56,147 nucleotides of DNA, from positions 1-56,147 of the forward strand of contig CAYWJW010000003.1 of the NCBI GenBank assembly GCA_964458795.1. Direction: 5' to 3'. This document shows positions 16,852-25,463 of the stretch, piece after piece. Both the position numbers and the translations under genes were made by a program. The notes beneath the pieces were generated by a model. It ran no database searches, was not told the DNA's origin, and worked only from the letters and a program-made list of their open reading frames with translations. This DNA comes from JAJTHY01 sp964458795. Its GTDB lineage: Bacteria; Pseudomonadota; Alphaproteobacteria; Rickettsiales; Midichloriaceae. Positions within the stretch are counted from its first letter, which is position 1, and each line of letters starts with the position of its first letter.

Positions 16852-17829
16852 ATGACGAAAGCAGTTATATTTGAATCTTTTGGAGACCCATCAGTTCTGA
16901 AAATTATTGATATGAGACTTTCTGACCCAAAACCTGATGAAGTCCAGATTAGAAATACCGCCATTGAAGTTAATTATATTGATATTATGCAGCGCCAAGG
17001 CAACTTCCCCTTGGATACAAATCCTAAAATCCTTGGGGCTAGTGCAGTTGGAGAAATAGTAAAGTTAGGTCATGATATTGAAGGTTTTTCAGTAGGTGAT
17101 CGGGTCGCTTATATAACCTTTCAAGGCGGCGGCACTTATTGTGAGGCTAGAAATGTAAATACCAAATTGGTCGTTGCTATTCCACCAGAACTTACCGATA
17201 AGACCGTTGCATCAATTTTCCTTAAAGGACTTATGGCTCATGCCCTTGCATGCCGCACATTTGTAGCACGCCCTGATTCCTCTGTGTTAATTCATGCTGC
17301 AAGCGGTGGCGTTGGAAGGCTGCTTGCTCAATGGTGCCGCCTTGCAGGCTCCTATGTAATAGGCACAGTTGGCAGTGATGCGAAAAAGGAAGTTGCACTA
17401 GAATACGGATGCAATTTAGCCATCAATTATAATACTGAAGACTGGGTAGCAAAGGCGCGAAAAGCAACAAACGGAGTTGGTGTTAATGCCGTTTATGACT
17501 CTGTGGGCAAAGATACCTTTCTTAAATCCCTAGAGTGCCTGATGAACATGGGAACCATGATTCTTTATGGCTTTGCATCTGGAACTGTGCCTTCAGTGGA
17601 CTCCAAGCTGCTTGCTGCCAAATCCTTATTCTTTACCAGACCTGCACTATCTCATTACAAATCCAATCGCATGGAACTGTTGCTCGGCTTCAATGAATTA
17701 TGCAAGCGCTTTAGCGAAGACGGCTTTAAAAACCCTGTGCCCATTGAATTTAAACTCGACGATTGCGCAGAAGCACATAGGCTTATCGAAAGCCGAAAAA
17801 ATTTAAGCTCTGTGATTTTGCTACCTTGA
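16852..17829 (+). CDS. NADPH:quinone oxidoreductase family protein, copy 1
   Basis: 325 residues, a zinc-free member of the medium-chain dehydrogenase/reductase superfamily. The N-terminal GroES-like domain has IEVNYIDIMQRQG and VGDRVAYI. The nucleotide-binding domain has LIHAASGGVGRLLAQWCRLAG, with the AxxGGVG pattern of quinone oxidoreductases, and then VIGTVGS. No zinc ligands are present. The likely reaction is NADPH-dependent reduction of quinones or enones in the cytoplasm. GGAG precedes the ATG by 7 bases. A close paralogue lies at 18996-19970. The two share long identical blocks, for example IEVNYIDI and GGVGRLL, so this is a duplication. Confidence 0.9.
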   Translation: MTKAVIFESFGDPSVLKIIDMRLSDPKPDEVQIRNTAIEVNYIDIMQRQGNFPLDTNPKILGASAVGEIVKLGHDIEGFSVGDRVAYITFQGGGTYCEARNVNTKLVVAIPPELTDKTVASIFLKGLMAHALACRTFVARPDSSVLIHAASGGVGRLLAQWCRLAGSYVIGTVGSDAKKEVALEYGCNLAINYNTEDWVAKARKATNGVGVNAVYDSVGKDTFLKSLECLMNMGTMILYGFASGTVPSVDSKLLAAKSLFFTRPALSHYKSNRMELLLGFNELCKRFSEDGFKNPVPIEFKLDDCAEAHRLIESRKNLSSVILLP

Positions 17830-17904
17830 CACTCCAGTTTTAAGCATACAACACTCAAAATATGCAATTTTTGGCGAGATAATTCTCGCATTATCATCAT
17901 TTTA

Positions 17905-17933
17905 TTGCAAATATGCGAGATTAAGTGTACAAT
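17905..17933 (+). promoter_or_regulatory. Sigma-70-type promoter for the 17963 gene
   Basis: TTGCAA (17905-17910), 17-base spacer, TACAAT (17928-17933). The start codon follows 29 bases later. A small hairpin GCGAGA/TCTCGC (17874-17889) lies just upstream. Confidence 0.6.
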
Positions 17934-17962
17934 TGCGCTTGATTTATAAAATCTAGGTAATT

Positions 17963-18787
17963 ATGAGAAATATATCAAAGGAACAACTTGAAGTCTATTT
18001 TGGATCTGTAAAGGATTCCGTTAGCAAATGTCACACAGCTCTTTTAAGATGCAAAAAAGGAGAAGATCGTTTCAAAATAAGACAAAGTATTAAAGGCACT
18101 TTAATACAGGAGATCCATGAGATAACTGATAATCTCTTAAATGACTCAGGGTTAGGAACACGAAAGGCCTTCGAGAGTACTGAACTTGACCGTAAGGCAG
18201 TTGTAGCAGGATTTAAGTCTGACCAAGAAAAAGTAGGTGAGGAAGCAAGTAAAGCCCTAGTTCAGTTCTTTGATAACTTGAATAAAGTCTCTCAAAGCTT
18301 TAAAAAACTAGATAACAAGATTGATAAAATCTTTGATAGCCTTGAAAAACATATAGAAGATACTGGCAAAGGAGTTTTCAGCAAACAACTTTCAGCATTT
18401 ACCATTGGGTTACTTACAGCTATGACTGGTGTCGTTTTATTATTTGTCAAAACTAATATTTATGGCCCAGGGCCTGGTGGTAGAGGCGAAATGCCCACGC
18501 CTGAGCTTATCGCAATGTCAGTAATAGCTACAGGACTTATGATATCTGCCGTAGCCGGCACCTATAACATGGGAGTCGCGACTCATTCTCGCTTCTATGG
18601 GTTAAAACCCAAGGCTCGCGACCCATTGAGTAAATTCTCAGAATTCTATAAAAGCAATGCTGCTATGTTAACCCAAGCACTGCAAGAGTTCGAACAAAGC
18701 TTACCTGAAGAAATACAGGAGAAATATAAAAAAGAGTCTCAAGAACAGAGAGAGACTGACACTAATAAAAGTTTCGCCAGGGTGTAA
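17963..18787 (+). CDS. Coiled-coil protein with two membrane helices, unknown function
   Basis: 274 residues, start ATG with AGG about 9 bases upstream. Residues 1-135 are charged and helical, with heptad-like stretches (DNKIDKIFDSLEKHIED). Two hydrophobic segments follow at about 143-162 and 181-203, joined by a short GPGPGGRGEMPTP loop, so both termini face the same side. The last ~65 residues are again charged and helical. I recognise no domain. It is placed between two paralogous quinone oxidoreductases but has its own promoter, so a shared role is not implied. The overall plan (soluble coil plus hairpin membrane anchor) resembles the protein at 50223-50981, though I see no clear sequence match. 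Confidence 0.78.
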   Translation: MRNISKEQLEVYFGSVKDSVSKCHTALLRCKKGEDRFKIRQSIKGTLIQEIHEITDNLLNDSGLGTRKAFESTELDRKAVVAGFKSDQEKVGEEASKALVQFFDNLNKVSQSFKKLDNKIDKIFDSLEKHIEDTGKGVFSKQLSAFTIGLLTAMTGVVLLFVKTNIYGPGPGGRGEMPTPELIAMSVIATGLMISAVAGTYNMGVATHSRFYGLKPKARDPLSKFSEFYKSNAAMLTQALQEFEQSLPEEIQEKYKKESQEQRETDTNKSFARV

Positions 18788-18820
18788 GGCGAGAATAGAT
18801 GTGAACATCCGCCAGAATAA

Positions 18821-18890
18821 GTCACCCTGAACTTGTTTCAGGGTCTCCTAAAAATTAAAAGGAGATGCTGAAATAAATTCAGCATGACAA
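18821..18890 (+). repeat. Double-hairpin palindromic repeat
   Basis: Two adjacent hairpins, CCCTGAACTTGTTTCAGGG and ATGCTGAAATAAATTCAGCAT, separated by ~20 bases. The same pair occurs inverted at 40176-40239, with partial copies at 40355-40387, 41135-41163 and 42741-42761. It is a dispersed intergenic palindrome family. Confidence 0.8.
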
Positions 18891-18909
18891 GTTTGGAATC
18901 GATATGCAT

Positions 18910-18985
18910 CAAAAAAATTTCATCTATGTACTTCCATTACCCCTAATAAGTCATATATACTAATAAATACAGGATAAGAGAAGTG
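18910..18985 (+). repeat. Promoter-like dispersed element, copy D (upstream of qor2)
   Basis: TTCCAT (18932-18937), 18-base core, TATACT (18956-18961), then AATAAATACAGGATA and AGAAGTG. It ends 10 bases before the ATG of the second quinone oxidoreductase, so a start point near 18968 would leave a very short leader. This is the copy best placed to act as a promoter. Confidence 0.8.
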
Positions 18986-18995
18986 TGCAAAAAAT

Positions 18996-19970
18996 ATGAC
19001 GCAATCGGTAATTATAGAAGGCTCAGGTGGCCCGGAAGTTTTGAAGCCAACACCCACGGAACTTCTAGAACCTAAAGCCAATGAAGTACAAATTGAGCAT
19101 ACTGCCATTGAAGTAAACTATATAGATATCTACCACCGCATGGGAAGATATCCGTTAAGTACAAATCCTAAAATCCCAGGTGTTAGTGCGGTTGGCAACA
19201 TTGTAAAGGTGGGATCTGAAGTCAAAGACTTTTCAGTTGGGGACCGAGTTGCTTATGTTTCTTCTCAAGCAGGCGCCTATACAGAAGCACGTAATATTGA
19301 TAGCCAAGCTGTAGTTATTCTGCCAAAAGAACTTGATGACAGGCTACTAGCATCCTGTTTACTTAAAGGCCTAACAGCACATACTCTTGCATGTCAGGTT
19401 TATGTAGTGCGCCCTGCAACTGCCGTATTAATCCACGCAGCTAGTGGCGGCGTAGGCCGTTTGCTTTCCCAGTGGTGCAATGATTTAGGTGCTTATGTAA
19501 TAGGAACTGTAGGCAGCGAAGCCAAAAGAGCAATCGCGCTTTCACATGGTTGTCATTTAGCAATAAACTATAATACCGATGATTGGATAACAAAGGTACA
19601 AGATATCACCAGAAACATTGGTGTTACAGTAGTTTATGACGGCGTGGGGCAAGCCACCTATTCTAAGTCCCTCAACTGTCTAATGAACATGGGAATGATG
19701 GTTCTTTACGGAGCTGCCTCGGGTAGCGTAGATAAGATTGATACAAGCGAACTTGCGCGCAAATCTCTCTTCTTCACGCGGCCGTCCGTATTCCATTACA
19801 AATCCACCAGAAGTGAATTATTGCGGGGGTTTGATGCACTTTTTGAGAAACTAAAAGATGGCAATCTAAAAGTTCCAGCTCCCATTGAGTTTAAACTAGC
19901 AGATGCAGGACAAGCACATAAACTGATTGAAAGCAGGGAAAACTTAAGCTCTGTGGTATTGGTACCATGA
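18996..19970 (+). CDS. NADPH:quinone oxidoreductase family protein, copy 2
   Basis: 324 residues, paralogous to 16852-17829 with the same domain order: IEVNYIDIYHRMG, VGDRVAYV, LIHAASGGVGRLLSQW, VIGTVGSEAKR. It keeps the nucleotide-binding glycines and has no zinc ligands, so it should bind NADPH. The two copies differ mainly in surface regions, consistent with an old duplication and no decay. The start has no strong Shine-Dalgarno; the purine run in AGAGAAGTG, at the end of repeat copy D, may serve. Its stop overlaps the PAS gene start (ATGA). Confidence 0.9.
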   Translation: MTQSVIIEGSGGPEVLKPTPTELLEPKANEVQIEHTAIEVNYIDIYHRMGRYPLSTNPKIPGVSAVGNIVKVGSEVKDFSVGDRVAYVSSQAGAYTEARNIDSQAVVILPKELDDRLLASCLLKGLTAHTLACQVYVVRPATAVLIHAASGGVGRLLSQWCNDLGAYVIGTVGSEAKRAIALSHGCHLAINYNTDDWITKVQDITRNIGVTVVYDGVGQATYSKSLNCLMNMGMMVLYGAASGSVDKIDTSELARKSLFFTRPSVFHYKSTRSELLRGFDALFEKLKDGNLKVPAPIEFKLADAGQAHKLIESRENLSSVVLVP

Positions 19971-21589
19971 AATTAAAAGAATTTGCACTCAGTGTCCTCC
20001 CCATAGCTTTGTTGCTTATAGTTCTTTATTTCGGACTCGTAGGGCTGCTAATTGAGGATAAGAATAATAACCTAGAATTGCTTTACCTTGCTCAAGTCTT
20101 CATTGCTATAATTATAGTGGCAATTGCAATCACCATGGTAGGGCGAATTAATATCTTGAAGCTGCTTGGTGCACGAAATAAACTTATAATTAACCAGTCT
20201 CCTGCTTTATACGCTCTTTACGACTTTGATGATAAAACCTTTAGCACTTCTAAAACCTTGAAACAGGCTTTAGGGAAGCAGAATGAAAAGCTAAGCTTTG
20301 ACGATTTCTTGTCGCATCTTACAAATGAAGATCAAACTGAAATTGGCTCAATACTCAAGGCTTCTAGCTATGCATCTGATTATGCCAAATCTGGTATTAT
20401 AAAGATAGTAGAGCCAGTAGAGCAGAAAGAGACTTTCTTTCGCTACATAGCAAAATTAATCACTGGAAAATTCGGTGGCAAAACTTTGTGTTTTTGGCTG
20501 TTTGACTATACGGATGTTGTGGTAGATGAGATAGAGTTGGTTGAATTGGTTAAAAAATATAGGATTGCAAGCTTTGAGCTAGGACAAATAATAGACGTAC
20601 TCCCCTTCCCTATTTGGCGACAAGATACAGAAGGCAAAATAATATTTAATAATGCAAAATTTAACGAATTAAAGAAGAAGTATAACTTAGAATTAAAGCC
20701 ATCAGAGCGGAGTTCCAGGCAGTTAAATTATATAAAACGATTCATTACTAAAGATCGCGTTGAAACCTTTGCCTTTAATAAACTACCTCTACCAGACCAA
20801 TCTGGCGTTGTGGGGCTATGTATTGATAGAACTGAAATAGAAAATACCAATCGCTCAATCAGGACGTTGGAAAATATTTTGGAAAAGCTTATTGAAAATA
20901 TTTCAGTTGGGTTCTTGATACTCGACCAAGAACTTAAAGTGATAAACTTCAATTTAGCATTTATAAATATATTTTCCTTTGATAGCGCAACTCTGGTGAA
21001 AAGGCCTAATTATCGCTATGTGCTTGATGTCCTGAAGGATAATAACAGGTTCCCGGAACTACGAGGCTTTAAAGAAAAACACTTGCAAGATATTCGCGAA
21101 GTTAAAGACTGCTCGACTGACCTATTGCATATACTTAATGGTGTAACTATCAAGGTAACTATAATCCCAAGTAAAGATGGCAACACTATACTTACCTATG
21201 AAAACATTACTCCAAACTTGGAAGTTGAACGCGAGCTCACTAAGACTAAACTAATGTTTAACTCTGTAGTCAGCATGATAGAATTTCCAATGGTAATAGT
21301 TTCACAAAATGGTCAGATAAACTTTATTAATAATATGTTCATCCAAACATTTTTTAAACCTGAAATGAAATCGGATGTGCCGAGTAGCTTTGCGGGACTT
21401 ATAAATGAGTCTATTCTCACAATAAAAGAAAAAGATATAGCTACGCTTAGAGAGCTATTAATTGGATGCTTAGAAGCAAAAATTTGTAAGACCCATGAGT
21501 TTAAAGTCGCCAGTAATAAATACCTAGCACAAACAATTGGGCTCGATGATTTAAGCGTGATATTGATTATTAAAAAGGTGCAGAGTTAA
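19967..21589 (+). CDS. Membrane-anchored multi-PAS sensor protein, probably truncated
   Basis: 540 residues. Two N-terminal membrane helices (about 7-28 and 37-60) are followed by three or four PAS-like modules: ~75-185, ~205-290 (LPFPIWRQDTEGKIIFNN), ~308-415 (ISVGFLILDQELKVINFN), ~430-535 (EFPMVIVSQNGQINFINN). Alphaproteobacterial proteins of this plan normally continue into a histidine-kinase module. Here no H-box or ATPase domain exists, and the last codons and stop (IIKKVQS) lie in a ~50-bp sequence matching the end of the palindrome at 23788-23950. I infer that repeat insertion cut off the kinase part. It overlaps qor2 by 4 bases (ATGA), so the two are translated together. Confidence 0.82.
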   Translation: MKLKEFALSVLPIALLLIVLYFGLVGLLIEDKNNNLELLYLAQVFIAIIIVAIAITMVGRINILKLLGARNKLIINQSPALYALYDFDDKTFSTSKTLKQALGKQNEKLSFDDFLSHLTNEDQTEIGSILKASSYASDYAKSGIIKIVEPVEQKETFFRYIAKLITGKFGGKTLCFWLFDYTDVVVDEIELVELVKKYRIASFELGQIIDVLPFPIWRQDTEGKIIFNNAKFNELKKKYNLELKPSERSSRQLNYIKRFITKDRVETFAFNKLPLPDQSGVVGLCIDRTEIENTNRSIRTLENILEKLIENISVGFLILDQELKVINFNLAFINIFSFDSATLVKRPNYRYVLDVLKDNNRFPELRGFKEKHLQDIREVKDCSTDLLHILNGVTIKVTIIPSKDGNTILTYENITPNLEVERELTKTKLMFNSVVSMIEFPMVIVSQNGQINFINNMFIQTFFKPEMKSDVPSSFAGLINESILTIKEKDIATLRELLIGCLEAKICKTHEFKVASNKYLAQTIGLDDLSVILIIKKVQS

Positions 21590-21618
21590 CATGATAATTT
21601 TATACTGACTTAGCTATA
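21568..21618 (+). repeat. Half-element of the 163-bp palindrome family
   Basis: From ATTATTAAAAAGGTGCAGAG to ACTTAGCTATA it matches the right end of the palindrome at 23788-23950. Its last 24 bases (21595-21618) are an exact inverse of 23788-23811. It supplies the PAS gene's final codons and stop and sits upstream of groES. Confidence 0.8.
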
Positions 21619-21689
21619 GTAGTTGATGTTACATGACACATACTTACCCACTGATTTTTTAAAGAATCAAAAAATATTACCTCATAGCT

Positions 21690-21721
21690 CTTGATTATCT
21701 CAAGAAGCATGCCTATATAAG
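21690..21721 (+). promoter_or_regulatory. RpoH heat-shock promoter of groESL
   Basis: CTTG (21690-21693), 18 bases, CCTATATAAG (21712-21721). This is an exact fit to the alphaproteobacterial RpoH consensus CTTG-N17/18-CYTATNTNNG. The groES ATG is 37 bases further on. I see no CIRCE inverted repeat, so sigma-32 control rather than HrcA is likely. Confidence 0.82.
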
Positions 21722-21757
21722 CTCTGTGCATGAATCAAATATTTAAGGAGAATAAAG

Positions 21758-22051
21758 ATGAAAATTAGACCACTACATGATAGGGTTCTGGTTAAGAGAT
21801 CAGAGCAAGAAGAAAAAACCTCATCCGGCATTATTATCCCCGGCACAGCACAGGAAAAGCCTATGGAAGGCGAAGTAGTTGCTGTTGGCACTGGGGCACG
21901 TGATGAAAGTGGAAAAATTCACCCGCTAGAAGTAAAGAAAGGCGATCGCATCCTATTTGCTAAATGGGGCGGAACTGAAGTTAAACTTGGTGGGCAAGAG
22001 CTTCTGATAATGAAAGAATCAGATATCCTTGCTATCATCGAAGCAGCATAA
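21758..22051 (+). CDS. groS: Co-chaperonin GroES
   Basis: 97 residues, standard length. It forms the heptameric lid of GroEL. Recognisable are the N-terminal IRPLHDRVLVKR, the mobile loop EEKTSSGIIIPGTAQEKP, EGEVVAVGTG, and VKKGDRILFAKWGGTEVK. AAGGAG lies 8 bases upstream of the ATG. It is followed after 33 bases by groEL and both are driven by the RpoH promoter at 21690. Confidence 0.98.
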   Translation: MKIRPLHDRVLVKRSEQEEKTSSGIIIPGTAQEKPMEGEVVAVGTGARDESGKIHPLEVKKGDRILFAKWGGTEVKLGGQELLIMKESDILAIIEAA

Positions 22052-22084
22052 ATATATTAAAAATTGAGTCAAAAGAGGTATAAC

Positions 22085-23737
22085 ATGGCTAATACAAAAC
22101 AAATTCTAAGTGGTAGTGACGCAAGAAATATGATTCTTAGTGGACTTATTAAATCCGCTGATGCAGTAGGAGCAACACTAGGTCCTAAAGGACGGAACGT
22201 TGTTATCTCGAAATCTTTCGGTGCACCCAAAATAACAAAAGATGGTGTTACCGTTGCTAAGGAAATTGTCTTTAAAGACCCGAATGAAAATCTTGGAGCA
22301 CAACTACTTAAAGAAGCAGCTAACAAAGCTAATGATAATGCAGGTGATGGAACAACAACTACTTCTGTACTAATAAAACAAATGGCTATTGACGGTGTTA
22401 AAGCTGTAACCGCTGGCATGAACCCTATGGATCTACGTCGTGGCATTGAGCGCGCTCGTGAAACTGTCATAGCAGAGATTCAAAGTAAATCTAAATCCGT
22501 TAAAACCTCAGCAGAGATCGCTCAGGTTGCAACTGTATCGGCCAATGGCGACAGTGAGATTGGTAGCAAACTTGCTGAAGCTTTTGAACGTGTTGGCAAA
22601 GACGGCGTTGTTACTGTTGAAGAAGCTAATAAGAGCGAAGTATTTGAAGCTGAAATCGTAGAAGGCATGCACTTCGACCGCGGCTGGATTTCTCCTTACT
22701 TCGTAACAAACTCCGAGAAAATGTTAGCAGAATACGAAAAGCCTTACATCCTATTGGTTGAGAAGAAAATTAGTAACTTGCAACAGATCTTACCTGTACT
22801 TGAATCAGTTGTTCAGTCAGGCAATCCACTGGTAATTATTGCAGAAGATGTTGAAGGTGAAGCACTTGCAACTCTAATCGTGAATAAACTTAGAGGTGGT
22901 TTGAAAGTTGTAGCTATTAAAGCTCCTGGCTTTGGCGACAGAAGAAAATCAATGCTTGAAGACGTAGCAATTATTACCAATGGCCAAGTTATAAGTGAAG
23001 ATTTGGGACACAAACTTGAAGATGTTAAGATTGAAAGCTTAGGCCGAGCTCGCAAAGTCATTATTTCCAAAGACGATACTACAATCGTTGGTGGCAGTGG
23101 TGAAGAGAAAGCTATCAAAGCACGCGTTGCTCAACTCAAAGCGGAAATTGAAGAATCAACTTCTGATTATGATAAAGAAAAACTTCAAGAACGTTTAGCT
23201 AAACTGGCTGGTGGCGTTGCCATTCTAAAAGTTGGCGGCTTCACTGAAGTTGAAGCTAAAGAAAAGAAGGACCGCGTTGAAGACGCTTATCATGCAACCA
23301 AAGCAGCAATTGCTGAAGGTATTGTGATAGGTGGTGGATGTGCACTCCTTTATGCAGCCAAAGCTCTTGATAAGCTAAAAGGTGTTAATGATGACGAGCA
23401 AGCCGGGATCAACATAGTGCGTAAAGCACTTGCTTCACCAGTACGCAAAATCGTTGAGAATGCTGGAGGTGATGCATCTTTAGTTGTAGCTAAATTGCTT
23501 GAAGCTGGTAAGGAAAATATGATCTTTGATGCACAGCATGGTGAATATGTTGATGCATTCAAGGCTGGAATTATAGATCCTACTAAGATCGTACGTACTG
23601 CAATCCAAAGTGCCTGCTCTGTAGCAGCTCTACTTGTTACCACCGAAGCAGCAATAACCGATGCTCCGGAAGAAAATAGTGGCAGCAATGCGGGTGGCGG
23701 TGCTCCACATATGCACGGCGGCGGAATGGATTTCTAA
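22085..23737 (+). CDS. groL: Chaperonin GroEL
   Basis: 550 residues from the ATG at 22085, with AGAGG 7 bases upstream; an in-frame ATG at 22064 would add seven residues unlike other GroELs. Family marks are VGATLGPKGRNVVI, the ATP-binding DGVTVAKEI and NDNAGDGTTTTSVL, the apical segment with PYILLVEKKISNLQQILP, and VEDAYHATKAAIAEGIV. The C-terminal tail is Gly/His-rich (GGGAPHMHGGGMDF), similar to alphaproteobacterial GroELs. It forms the 14-mer folding cage with GroES. A strong intrinsic terminator follows. Confidence 0.98.
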   Translation: MANTKQILSGSDARNMILSGLIKSADAVGATLGPKGRNVVISKSFGAPKITKDGVTVAKEIVFKDPNENLGAQLLKEAANKANDNAGDGTTTTSVLIKQMAIDGVKAVTAGMNPMDLRRGIERARETVIAEIQSKSKSVKTSAEIAQVATVSANGDSEIGSKLAEAFERVGKDGVVTVEEANKSEVFEAEIVEGMHFDRGWISPYFVTNSEKMLAEYEKPYILLVEKKISNLQQILPVLESVVQSGNPLVIIAEDVEGEALATLIVNKLRGGLKVVAIKAPGFGDRRKSMLEDVAIITNGQVISEDLGHKLEDVKIESLGRARKVIISKDDTTIVGGSGEEKAIKARVAQLKAEIEESTSDYDKEKLQERLAKLAGGVAILKVGGFTEVEAKEKKDRVEDAYHATKAAIAEGIVIGGGCALLYAAKALDKLKGVNDDEQAGINIVRKALASPVRKIVENAGGDASLVVAKLLEAGKENMIFDAQHGEYVDAFKAGIIDPTKIVRTAIQSACSVAALLVTTEAAITDAPEENSGSNAGGGAPHMHGGGMDF

Positions 23738-23750
23738 ATCTGTACGCTAG

Positions 23751-23788
23751 AAAAAAGCCACCTGCAGATGATGCATGGTGGCTTTTTT
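23751..23788 (+). terminator. Intrinsic terminator of groESL
   Basis: AAAAAAGCCACC and GGTGGCTTTTTT form a 12-bp stem with a 14-base loop, ending in six Ts, 14 bases after the groEL stop. The following palindrome begins in the T-run. Confidence 0.9.
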
Positions 23789-23950
23789 ATAGCTAAGTCA
23801 GTATAAAATTAGCATGGAAACCAAGCATTTTTAAAGAAATTTTTACTCATTTTGCACGCGGAATATACATATATTTCAAGAGCAAAATGAGTGAAAATTT
23901 ATTAAAAAGGCGCAGAGTTTCCATGCTAATTTTATACTGTCTTAGCTATA
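23788..23950. repeat. 163-bp MITE-like palindrome after groEL
   Basis: Inverted ends beginning TATAGCTAAGTCAGTATA (left) and its inverse on the right, with one mismatch in the first 24 bases. They continue inward through AGCATGGAAAC/GTTTCCATGCT. An inner stem TTTTTACTCATTTTGC pairs with GCAAAATGAGTGAAAA. No coding capacity is seen. The left end's exact inverse occurs at 21595-21618, so groESL lies between inverted copies. Confidence 0.85.
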
Positions 23951-24020
23951 CTGGATCAATATTTATTGATTTCAGGCTAATATTCCGCAATACTCTAGTT
24001 ATATAAATTTATGGTTTTTT

Positions 24021-25463
24021 ATGAAAGATTTTAGAAATGTAGTTGTTGCCTATGGAGATGGCATAGGACCAGAAATAATGGATGCTACACTTGCTATTCT
24101 ACGAGAAGCAGGTGCGCGCATTAATATAGAAACTATCGAAATTGGCGAGAAGGTGTTTTCTAGAGGGATATCGTCAGGCATTTCACCTGATGCTTGGGAT
24201 AAAGTACTTAAGCATAAAGTGTTGCTAAAGGCTCCAATTACAACTCCGCAAGGAAAGGGCTATAAGAGCTTAAATGTTACATTCCGCAAGAGCCTTGGAC
24301 TTTATGCTAACGTGCGTCCATGCACGTCTTTTTTCCCATTTGTAGATAGCCCAGATAGCAAAATGGATTTAGTAGTTTGCCGGGAAAATGAGGAAGATCT
24401 ATATGCAGGCATTGAATATAGGCCTGCCCGCAACACGGCTATCTCACATAAGATGATAACTAGAGGAGGTTCGGAAAAGATAATCCGCTACGCTTTTGAA
24501 TACGCCCGCAATAATGGTCGTAAAAAAGTTACGTGCATGGTTAAAGACAATATCATGAAAATTTCAGATGGGATGTTCCACGATGTGTTTAACGCAGTAG
24601 CCAGTGAATATCCGGATATAGAGAACGCATCCATCATCGTAGATATAGGTTCTGCACGAATTGCCTCTCGCCCATCAGACTTTGATGTGATAGTAACCCT
24701 TAATCTATATGGTGATATAATATCAGATATCGCTGCGGAAATATCTGGCTCAATTGGGCTTGCAGGAAGCTCGAATATAGGTGATGACTTTGGGATGTTT
24801 GAAGCAGTACACGGCTCTGCTCCTCATATTGCAGGCAAAGGGGTTGCAAACCCTTCTGGCCTCTTAAATGGGGCAATTTTAATGCTTGAATATATTGAGC
24901 AGTATGATATTGCCGCAAAAGTTAAAAACGCATGGCTCAAAACCATTGAAGATGGCATTCACACAGGCGATATTTACAGAGAAGGTGTAAGCAAAAAAAA
25001 GGTTAACACCAAAGAATTCGCAAATGCTGTTATAGGAAATTTAGGCAAAGAACCTGTAGTGCTTAAGAAGTATGATTATAAGGGTGCTAAAGACACTGGG
25101 CCAAAACACACTCTTAAAGCAGATGAAAGTGTTAAGCAATTAATCGGGGCGGATCTACTACTTGATGCAACTGGTCACGAACTTGAAGCTATTGCAGCTG
25201 TTTTGAAAGAAATACATAAGGACTTCAAACTACATTTAATTTCACAAAGAGGGCTTAAGGTTTGGCCAGAATCCATGGCTAAAAAAGCACCGCTAGAAAC
25301 AATTAGATGTCGGTTTATCGGTTTTGCAGATACTGGGGTAAGCGCCGAAATGGTGGCAGATCTATTTAGTAATGTTGCAAGAGCCAAGTTTGATATAGCA
25401 GCAATGCATAGTTTATATACATACGATGGACAAATAGGATTTACCTTAGCTCAAGGTGAGTAA
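24021..25463 (+). CDS. icd: Isocitrate dehydrogenase, two-domain Rickettsia/Thermus type
   Basis: 480 residues. It converts isocitrate to 2-oxoglutarate with CO2 release and NAD(P) reduction. The catalytic domain (~1-335) shows VVAYGDGIGPEIMD, FRKSLGLYANVRPC, CRENEEDLYAGIEY, the catalytic Lys region MVKDNIMK, LNLYGDIISDIAAE and the nucleotide-binding AVHGSAPHIAGKGVANP. About 130 C-terminal residues form an extra small domain (ATGHELEAIAAVLKEI through MHSLYTYDGQIGFTLAQ), known from Thermus and Rickettsia enzymes. The start has a poor Shine-Dalgarno. The stop overlaps the ATG of the next gene by one base. Confidence 0.93.
   Translation: MKDFRNVVVAYGDGIGPEIMDATLAILREAGARINIETIEIGEKVFSRGISSGISPDAWDKVLKHKVLLKAPITTPQGKGYKSLNVTFRKSLGLYANVRPCTSFFPFVDSPDSKMDLVVCRENEEDLYAGIEYRPARNTAISHKMITRGGSEKIIRYAFEYARNNGRKKVTCMVKDNIMKISDGMFHDVFNAVASEYPDIENASIIVDIGSARIASRPSDFDVIVTLNLYGDIISDIAAEISGSIGLAGSSNIGDDFGMFEAVHGSAPHIAGKGVANPSGLLNGAILMLEYIEQYDIAAKVKNAWLKTIEDGIHTGDIYREGVSKKKVNTKEFANAVIGNLGKEPVVLKKYDYKGAKDTGPKHTLKADESVKQLIGADLLLDATGHELEAIAAVLKEIHKDFKLHLISQRGLKVWPESMAKKAPLETIRCRFIGFADTGVSAEMVADLFSNVARAKFDIAAMHSLYTYDGQIGFTLAQGE

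Noticed and set aside
23788..23950. Small RNA gene downstream of groEL
   Set aside because: The sequence is a long palindrome with ends found elsewhere, so it fits a MITE-like repeat better; no promoter seen.
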